From contig NZ_MIPP01000005.1 in NCBI RefSeq assembly GCF_002095385.1, positions 93,525 to 157,524 of the forward strand: DNA of 64,000 bases. Direction: 5' to 3'. The stretch comes from Pantoea eucrina. Lineage in GTDB: Bacteria; Pseudomonadota; Gammaproteobacteria; Enterobacterales; Enterobacteriaceae. The translations under genes and the position numbers were made by a program. How positions within the stretch are numbered: the first letter of the stretch is position 1; the number at the start of each line of letters is the position of its first letter. Below the pieces are notes generated by a model. That model did no database searches. It had not been told where the DNA came from and saw nothing but the letters and a program-made list of their open reading frames with translations. This document shows, piece after piece, positions 58,077 through 64,000 of this stretch.

Positions 58077-59933
58077 TTAGCGAACGCTGCCGCAATTCAG
58101 ACAAAAGGCGTAACGATTTTGCGGATCGTTAAGCTTACCGAGCAGGCCCGGCTGCGACTGCATGGCGCTGACAACATCCTGCACCGGTGCGGGCAGCCAG
58201 ATTTTCAGCGCGTCGGGCAGTACCGCCTGCGCCGAGGCGTTCATCTGATTAAGCAGCAGATCAAGCATACCGGGTTCATCCTGATACCAGTTCAGCGCAG
58301 GCTGTTTCACGCTGGCCAGCGAGGCAGCTTTCGCCACGGCGTCATCAAAATCACCCAGCGCGTCAACCAGACCATTGCCTTTGGCATCGCTGCCGGTCCA
58401 GACATGGCCCTGTGCAATCGCATCAATCTGCTCAGGTGTCTTATGGCGCGACGCAGCGACCAGACCGATGAAATTGCGATAGCCATTCTCAATCGTCAGC
58501 TGCATCAGCTGCTGTACCTCTGCAGGCAGCGTTTTGGTGGTAGCCACATCAGCGAGCGGTGAGGTGGCTACGCCATCCGTATGTACACCGATTGCGTCCA
58601 GGCTGTTTTCGACCGTATTAATCACGCCAAAAATGCCAATTGAACCGGTCAGCGTAGAAGGCGCGGCGATGATGTAATCTGCCGGCGTTGAAATCCAGTA
58701 ACCTCCCGATGCGGCCATGCCTCCCATGGAGACCACCACCGGCTTACCGGCTTCATGCGCGGCGGCCAGCTCTTCACGAATCGCTTCCGATGCGGTGACG
58801 CTGCCGCCCGGGCTGTTTACCCGCAGCACGATAGCTTTAATGGCGGGATCGAGGCGTGCTTCACGGATCTGTGCGGCCGTCGTATCACCGCCGACATTGC
58901 CTGCGCTCTCTTCTCCATCCATGATCGCACCGCTGGCGAGGATCACCGCGATGTTGCCTTTTTGCTGCGCTGGCTGTTTCAGACGGTAGTCATAGATGCT
59001 GACATAGCGGCAGTCATTATTCGCTTTGTCCCAGCCAAAGGTTTTCGCCAGCGCCTGGTCAGCCGCCGCGCGTGAGCTCAGCGTATCCACCAGTTTGTTA
59101 TTCAGCGCATATTTAGCGGTGTCACCCTGTACCGCCTCCAGTCCGCTGATCACGCCTGCCGCACCGGGAAAGAGCTGCTCTGGCGTAATCTGACGGTTGG
59201 CCGACACCGTATTGAGATAATTTTGCCATAGCTGAGTGATCCAGCGGCTGTCCGCATCGCGTGCATCCGGTGACATATTGTCGCGCAGGAACGGTTCAAC
59301 GGCTGACTTATAGGTGCCTACGCGGAAAACGTGGGAAGAGACCTTCAGCTTTTCCAGCAGCGTTTTGTAATAGAGGCCGTTGGTCGCAAAGCCGTGCAGG
59401 TCAACCGTACCCTGAGGGGAGAGCCAGATTTTATTCGCGAAGCTGGCCAGGTAATACTGCGCCTGACTGTAGCTGTCACCCAGCGCATAAACCGGTTTAC
59501 CGCTGTCGCGAAACTCCCGCAGCGCTTTACCGACATACTGCAGAGAGGGCTGATCGCCACCGGCAAAATCGCGCAGATCCAGCACGATACCGGTGATATT
59601 GCTGTCAGTTTTAGCCTGACGAATCGCATCAACCACATCAAATAAGGAGTTTTCCTGCAGGCGATCGCTGTTCGCGCCCAGCAGCTGACGGCTGATGCGG
59701 CTCAGACGGTTACTCACTGAAGGTTTATCCACCAGCATACCGCTAAGATCAACTTTTAATGCTCCCTGCTGGACCGGTTCACTGTTGCCGGCGCTCGACA
59801 GCTGCAGCCAGATGCCGACACCGGCCAGGATCAGGACAATCAGAAACAGGTTAAGGATAAATTCCCGGATAAAATTCAGAACCCGCCAGCTCCAGCGGAA
59901 CAGACCGGTAATCATTCGCCACAATGTGCGCAT
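58077..59933 (-). CDS. sppA: Signal peptide peptidase SppA (protease IV)
   Basis: SppA is an inner-membrane serine protease that clears cleaved signal peptides in the periplasm. The 618-residue product equals E. coli. It has an N-terminal transmembrane helix (about residues 25-45) and two tandem S49 domains. The catalytic lysine is in [17 protein letters not shown] in the first domain and the catalytic serine in [16 protein letters not shown] in the second, the Ser-Lys dyad typical of the 67-kDa type. It is divergent from ydjA. Confidence 0.96.
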   Translation of the reverse strand: MRTLWRMITGLFRWSWRVLNFIREFILNLFLIVLILAGVGIWLQLSSAGNSEPVQQGALKVDLSGMLVDKPSVSNRLSRISRQLLGANSDRLQENSLFDVVDAIRQAKTDSNITGIVLDLRDFAGGDQPSLQYVGKALREFRDSGKPVYALGDSYSQAQYYLASFANKIWLSPQGTVDLHGFATNGLYYKTLLEKLKVSSHVFRVGTYKSAVEPFLRDNMSPDARDADSRWITQLWQNYLNTVSANRQITPEQLFPGAAGVISGLEAVQGDTAKYALNNKLVDTLSSRAAADQALAKTFGWDKANNDCRYVSIYDYRLKQPAQQKGNIAVILASGAIMDGEESAGNVGGDTTAAQIREARLDPAIKAIVLRVNSPGGSVTASEAIREELAAAHEAGKPVVVSMGGMAASGGYWISTPADYIIAAPSTLTGSIGIFGVINTVENSLDAIGVHTDGVATSPLADVATTKTLPAEVQQLMQLTIENGYRNFIGLVAASRHKTPEQIDAIAQGHVWTGSDAKGNGLVDALGDFDDAVAKAASLASVKQPALNWYQDEPGMLDLLLNQMNASAQAVLPDALKIWLPAPVQDVVSAMQSQPGLLGKLNDPQNRYAFCLNCGSVR

Positions 59934-60104
59934 AAACTCTCCATATTCACGTAGCCAGGGCCGGCAGCAGGCGTGCGGACCCCGATATCGGCATCATCCT
60001 AAAGAGCAGCGGCTGAAAAGTCAGCAGGAATTCGCACCAGACTGTTACAAAAGATCGCGCTGTGCCAGGATTAGCACATCATCAAAAGGCACAGGAGAAC
60101 CCTT

Positions 60105-60656
60105 ATGGATGCACTGGAGTTATTAACCAATCGCCGCTCAGCTTCGCGACTGACTGAACCCGCTCCGGCAGGTGAGGTGCTGCAAAATATTCTGCATGCC
60201 GGTATGCGGGCACCCGACCACGGTACGCTGCGCCCGTGGCGTTTCGTTATTGCGGAGAATGAGGGACGGGACCGGCTAAGCCGCGTGCTGGAGCAGGCCG
60301 CCCGCGAGAGCGCGCTGGATGAAAAAGCCATCGCGAAAGCGGCGGCGGCGCCGTTTCGTGCGCCCATGGTGATAACGGTAATTGCAGACTACAAGCCCTC
60401 TGAAAAAGTGCCGCAGTGGGAGCAGGTTGTCTCTGCGGGCTGTGCCGTTATGGCGATGCAGATGGCCGCGCTGGCTCAGGGGTATAACGGCATCTGGCGC
60501 AGTGGCCCCTGGACCGACCATCCTCACGTGCGGGCGGCGTTCAACTGCAAAGAAAAAGATGCCATTGTGGGCTTTCTCTATCTCGGCACGCCGCAGCTTA
60601 AAGCCAGCACCACGGTTGTCGCACCGGATACCACAGAGTTTGTCTCCTGGTTTTGA
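60105..60656 (+). CDS. ydjA: Nitroreductase-family protein YdjA
   Basis: YdjA is a small FMN-binding nitroreductase, 183 residues as in E. coli. FMN-contact segments are [16 protein letters not shown] at the N-terminus, [14 protein letters not shown] near residue 35 and [20 protein letters not shown]. The natural substrate is unknown. In E. coli it is followed by selD and topB; here topB follows after 146 bases and selD is missing. Confidence 0.94.
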   Translation: MDALELLTNRRSASRLTEPAPAGEVLQNILHAGMRAPDHGTLRPWRFVIAENEGRDRLSRVLEQAARESALDEKAIAKAAAAPFRAPMVITVIADYKPSEKVPQWEQVVSAGCAVMAMQMAALAQGYNGIWRSGPWTDHPHVRAAFNCKEKDAIVGFLYLGTPQLKASTTVVAPDTTEFVSWF

Positions 60657-60663
60657 TTCTCTC

Positions 60664-60689
60664 GCCTGCAATCTGGCAGAATTGCAGGC
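60664..60689 (+). other. Hairpin after ydjA
   Basis: A 9-bp perfect stem GCCTGCAAT/ATTGCAGGC with an 8-base loop lies 8 bases after ydjA, in the place where selD would begin in E. coli. No T run follows, so termination is doubtful. Confidence 0.45.
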
Positions 60690-60802
60690 GTCGTGCGCAA
60701 AAGCGCCGCATCCGTGCAGAGAAAGCTTACCTCCAGCAGACCGCCAGGCTACCATCGTTTCACTGTTTTCGTTAAAGCTAAAAGAAAGGATTTGCGCCTT
60801 CC

Positions 60803-62722
60803 ATGCGTCTATTTATTGCTGAAAAACCGAGCCTGGCGCGCGCCATCGCAGATGTTTTGCCAAAGCCGCATCGCCGCGGAGAGGGCTATATCGCCTGCGG
60901 CAACGATCAGGTGGTGACCTGGTGCGTCGGGCATTTGCTGGAGCAGGCGCAGCCTGATAGCTACGACAGCCGCTATGCCCGCTGGAACCTGGCCGATCTG
61001 CCTATTATTCCTGAAAAGTGGCGTCTGCAGCCGCGCCCCTCGGTAGCGAAACAGCTGAAAGCCATAGAAGGCTTACTGCAGCAGGCCAGCGAAATTGTGC
61101 ACGCCGGCGATCCGGATCGCGAAGGTCAGCTGCTGGTGGATGAGGTGCTGGACTATCTGCAGCTGCCGGCCGGAAAGCGCCAGCGGGTGCAGCGCTGCCT
61201 GATCAACGATCTTAATCCGGCGGCCGTTGAGCGTGCGGTGAGCCGGCTGCGCGAAAACCGCGAATTCATCCCGCTTTGCGTCTCAGCGCTGGCGCGTTCA
61301 CGCGCTGACTGGCTGTATGGCATTAATATGACGCGCGCCTGGACCCTGCTGGGGCGTAACGCGGGCTATGATGGCGTTCTGTCGGTGGGACGCGTGCAGA
61401 CGCCGGTGCTCGGGCTGGTCGTGCGGCGGGATGAAGAGATTGAGCACTTTGTGCCCAAAGACTATTTCGAAGTGAAAGCGCATGTCGTCACGCCAAAAGA
61501 GGAGCGCTTCGTTGCCAGTTGGGTGCCAAGCGACGCCTGTGAGCCCTGGCAGGATGAAGAGGGGCGCGTCCTGCACCGGCCGCTGGCAGAGCATGTGCTG
61601 GCGCGTATTCAGGGACAGCCCGCACAGGTGACCGGCTATAACGACAGGCGTGAATCGGAAACCGCACCGCTGCCGTTTTCGCTCTCCAGCCTGCAGATTG
61701 AAGCCGCAAAGCGTTACGGGCTGAGCGCGCAGAGCGTGCTGGACTGCTGTCAGCGCCTCTATGAGACGCATAAGCTTATTACTTATCCGCGTTCGGATAG
61801 CCGCTATCTCCCTGATGAGCACTACGCCGGTCGTCATGCGGTGCTGAAAGCGATCGCTGTGCATCAGCCCGATCTCACGCCACCTGCTGACTTCAATACG
61901 GAACAGAAAAACCGCTGCTGGGACGATAAAAAGGTCGATGCGCATCACGCTATCATTCCCACCGCGCGTACCGGCAAAGTCGCACTCAGCGACAATGAGG
62001 CCCGGATCTATGCGCTGATTGCCCGGCAATATCTGATGCAGTTCTGCCCGGATGCGCAGTTCCGCAAATGCGTTATCGATCTGGAGATCGGTGGTGGCCG
62101 GTTTGTTGCAAAAGCGCGGTTTCTGGCGGAAGCGGGGTGGCGCGCGCTGCTCGGGAATAAAGAGCGTGACGAAGAGAATGACGGCACGCCGCTGCCGGTC
62201 GTCGCTAAAGGCGATACCCTGCTGTGCGAGCGCGGTGAACTGCTGGAGAAGCAGACCCAGCCGCCGCGGCCGTTTACTGATGCCACGCTGTTATCCGCCA
62301 TGACCGGCATTGCGCGCTTTGTGCAGGATAAAGAATTAAAGAAAGTGCTGCGTGCGACCGATGGTTTAGGAACGGAGGCGACGCGGGCCGGCATTATTGA
62401 ACTGCTGTTTCGCCGCACCTTCCTGGTTAAAAAAGGGCGCTATATCCACTCAACGGAGGCGGGCAGAGCCCTGATCCATGCGCTGCCGGAAATGGCGGCG
62501 CGGCCGGATATGACGGCGCAGTGGGAGTCAACCCTGACGCGCATTAGCGAAAAAAGCTGCCGCTATGATGAGTTTATGCAGCCGTTGGTGTCAACGCTGA
62601 CCACGCTGATTGGCGAGGCGCGGCAGCGACCTTCTTTGCAGGCGTTCAAAGGGCTGGCCGCCGCTTCGCCAGCGCGCGCGAAAGCCAAAAAACAGCGGCG
62701 AAAGCCAAAGGAGACGCAATGA
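60803..62722 (+). CDS. topB: DNA topoisomerase III
   Basis: TopB is a type IA topoisomerase that decatenates replication intermediates. The 639-residue product (E. coli 653) starts with the Toprim domain [19 protein letters not shown], has the acidic metal site [36 protein letters not shown] and the catalytic tyrosine in [17 protein letters not shown]. The C-terminus is short and basic ([13 protein letters not shown]). GAAAGGATTT precedes the ATG. ynjH overlaps its last four bases (ATGA), so the two are coupled. Confidence 0.96.
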   Translation: MRLFIAEKPSLARAIADVLPKPHRRGEGYIACGNDQVVTWCVGHLLEQAQPDSYDSRYARWNLADLPIIPEKWRLQPRPSVAKQLKAIEGLLQQASEIVHAGDPDREGQLLVDEVLDYLQLPAGKRQRVQRCLINDLNPAAVERAVSRLRENREFIPLCVSALARSRADWLYGINMTRAWTLLGRNAGYDGVLSVGRVQTPVLGLVVRRDEEIEHFVPKDYFEVKAHVVTPKEERFVASWVPSDACEPWQDEEGRVLHRPLAEHVLARIQGQPAQVTGYNDRRESETAPLPFSLSSLQIEAAKRYGLSAQSVLDCCQRLYETHKLITYPRSDSRYLPDEHYAGRHAVLKAIAVHQPDLTPPADFNTEQKNRCWDDKKVDAHHAIIPTARTGKVALSDNEARIYALIARQYLMQFCPDAQFRKCVIDLEIGGGRFVAKARFLAEAGWRALLGNKERDEENDGTPLPVVAKGDTLLCERGELLEKQTQPPRPFTDATLLSAMTGIARFVQDKELKKVLRATDGLGTEATRAGIIELLFRRTFLVKKGRYIHSTEAGRALIHALPEMAARPDMTAQWESTLTRISEKSCRYDEFMQPLVSTLTTLIGEARQRPSLQAFKGLAAASPARAKAKKQRRKPKETQ

Positions 62723-63018
62723 GCGGGTATACAACAGGAGTGGCGCTGGCGCTGCTGGTCTGCAGCACTACGGCGCTGGCAAACCGGATGCCGGAGCCGG
62801 GGCGGACGGGTAATACGGATGTGGTGGTGGATATGCCGGCGGAAGTCTGGACGCAGGGCCAGAATCGTCAGCAAAACAGCTGCCTTCAGTGCTGCATTTA
62901 TGAAAACCGCAGCTATTCAGAAGGCGCAGTGGTTAAGGCCGAAGGGGTACTGCTGCAGTGCTCGCGGGATGAAAAGGTGCTGGGGACCAATCCGCTGCTG
63001 TGGAAAATCATTAAATAG
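62719..63018 (+). CDS. ynjH: DUF1496 secreted protein YnjH
   Basis: This 99-residue protein matches E. coli YnjH (90). It has a signal peptide (about residues 1-21, ending STTALA before NRMPEP) and a mature part with conserved cysteines in [19 protein letters not shown] and [16 protein letters not shown]. The cysteines suggest disulfides or metal binding in the periplasm. The function is unknown. Its ATG overlaps the topB stop. It is convergent with xthA. Confidence 0.9.
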   Translation: MSGYTTGVALALLVCSTTALANRMPEPGRTGNTDVVVDMPAEVWTQGQNRQQNSCLQCCIYENRSYSEGAVVKAEGVLLQCSRDEKVLGTNPLLWKIIK

Positions 63019-63022
63019 TTAA

Positions 63023-63044
63023 GCGTGGCGCGCCGGCGCCACGC
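63023..63044. terminator. Hairpin between ynjH and xthA
   Basis: A 9-bp perfect stem GCGTGGCGC/GCGCCACGC with loop GCCG sits between the convergent genes. T-rich tails are absent on both strands, so it may be a weak or Rho-assisted terminator. Confidence 0.55.
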
Positions 63045-63051
63045 CTGACGT

Positions 63052-63858
63052 TTACAGATCGAATGTCGCCCAGACGGGAGCATGGTCAGAAGGTTTTTCC
63101 ATGCCGCGAATGGCGTAATCGATACCGGCATCGACGCAGCGCGCGGCCAGCGGCTGACTGGCCAGCAGCAGATCGATGCGCAGTCCGCGGTTGTCATCAA
63201 ATCCGCGCGAGCGGTAGTCGAACCAGGAAAAGCGATCGTTTGTCGTCGGGTTTCTGGCGCGCCAGGTATCGGTAAGACCCCACTTCAGCAGCCGATCCAT
63301 CCACTCACGCTCTTCCGGCAGAAACGAGCATTTTCCGGTACGCAGCCAGCGCTTGCGGCTCTCCTCACCAATCCCGATATCCAGGTCAGTGGCGCTGATA
63401 TTCATGTCGCCCATGATCAGCACCGGCTTGTCAGCGGCAGCGTGCTCCATCAGATAGCTCTGCAGATCGCGGTAGAATTTCTCTTTAGCCGGGAATTTAA
63501 GCGGGTGGTCGCGGCTTTCACCCTGCGGGAAATAGCCGTTGATAACGGTGATGTTACCTGCCGGGCTCGGTATCTCCGCCATAATCAGGCGTCGCTGGGC
63601 GTCAGCGTCATCGCCCGGAAAACCGCGCATGACCCGTACCGGTGCGTTTTTGGTAAGTAGCGCGACGCCGTAGTGACCTTTTTGCCCATGATAGAAGACG
63701 TGGTAGCCGAGCTGGCTGACCTCTTCCAGTGGGAACATCTCATCGTGAACCTTGGTTTCCTGCAGGCCGATAACCTCAGGCTGATGCTGTTCCACCAGCG
63801 CGGCCAGCTGATGAGGGCGGGCGCGCAACCCGTTGATGTTGAATGAAACAAATTTCAT
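63052..63858 (-). CDS. xthA: Exodeoxyribonuclease III
   Basis: XthA is the main AP endonuclease and 3'-5' exonuclease of base excision repair. The 268-residue product equals E. coli. It begins [18 protein letters not shown]. Catalytic residues lie in [13 protein letters not shown] (Glu34), [25 protein letters not shown] (Asp151, Asn153), WFDYRSRGF and [12 protein letters not shown] (His259). The start lies about 140 bp from the window end; the bases beyond hold no gene I can support. Confidence 0.97.
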   Translation of the reverse strand: MKFVSFNINGLRARPHQLAALVEQHQPEVIGLQETKVHDEMFPLEEVSQLGYHVFYHGQKGHYGVALLTKNAPVRVMRGFPGDDADAQRRLIMAEIPSPAGNITVINGYFPQGESRDHPLKFPAKEKFYRDLQSYLMEHAAADKPVLIMGDMNISATDLDIGIGEESRKRWLRTGKCSFLPEEREWMDRLLKWGLTDTWRARNPTTNDRFSWFDYRSRGFDDNRGLRIDLLLASQPLAARCVDAGIDYAIRGMEKPSDHAPVWATFDL

Positions 63859-64000
63859 ATCGCTGCCATTTTAATAACCTGTATGCGGCGCGATGGTAAC
63901 GGCTTTTTGGCAAAAAGTCATGCCCGAAGCGGAGCAGGCAGCACAGTATCAGAGGGGAAGAGCAAACTGAGTTTTTTCAGGATGTAGCGAACGGAACAGG

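Noticed and set aside
60657..60802. A possible selD fragment between ydjA and topB
   Set aside because: The 146 bp contain a hairpin and the topB leader but no SelD-like reading.

Overview
This 64 kb window is a stretch of core chromosome from a gamma-proteobacterium of the order Enterobacterales. The GC-rich coding sequence, the near full-length similarity of almost every product to an E. coli K-12 counterpart, and the conserved gene order all point there. A stand-alone WbaP/AmsG-type exopolysaccharide initiating transferase, together with the absence of several E. coli genes from their usual positions (kdgR, mgrB, mntP, nhaB, selD), fits Erwiniaceae (Pantoea/Erwinia-like) best. The genus is an inference. 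No tRNA, rRNA, insertion sequence, prophage, CRISPR array or obvious island was seen.

Layout. 1-5.3 kb (minus): the LetA-LetB lipid-transport operon (yebST) followed by rsmF, cut by the window edge. 5.5-9.9 kb (plus): msrC, proQ, prc (frameshifted) and htpX. 10-15 kb: yebQ exporter, yobH, yebO, an MBL-fold hydrolase, a broken yobF, cspC and rlmA. 15-18.2 kb (minus): manXYZ-yobD, the mannose/glucose PTS. 18.6-26.3 kb: a small leader ORF coupled to yoaE, pdeD (c-di-GMP phosphodiesterase), sdaA, pabB-nudL, yoaH, yoaB. 26.4-32.8 kb (plus): yoaA helicase, tsaB, yeaY lipoprotein, fadD with a FadR operator, rnd. 32.9-34.7 kb (minus): minCDE, with minC carrying two frameshifts. 34.8-43.7 kb: ycgL, ycgM, ycgN, dsbB, fadR, ycgB (SpoVR), dadA-dadX and a Bcr/CflA-type exporter. 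43.9-51.3 kb (minus): wbaP-like transferase, yebV, cvrA, yeaH, yeaG. 51.7-64 kb: mipA, yeaE, yeaD, gapA, msrB-yeaC, pncA, ansA, sppA, ydjA, topB-ynjH, xthA.

How the genes fit together. FadR (37.4 kb) probably represses fadD (29.9 kb) through the operator seen just upstream of it. DadA and DadX form the D/L-alanine catabolic pair. YeaG, YeaH and the SpoVR-family YcgB, which tend to co-occur across bacteria, lie within 13 kb of each other. Two methionine sulfoxide reductases (free-methionine MsrC and protein MsrB) and two membrane or periplasmic quality-control proteases (HtpX, Prc) also lie here, plus the signal-peptide peptidase SppA.

Oddities. Three separate single-base losses, one in prc and two in minC, all fall in A/T homopolymers. 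This looks more like consensus sequencing error than biology and should be checked before either gene is called inactive. In contrast, yobF carries an in-frame stop with no frameshift, which looks like genuine decay. A 51-codon ORF ends on the yoaE start codon and is a candidate regulatory leader. I did not find a new multi-gene system here; the candidates for novelty are small ORFs and regulatory sites.
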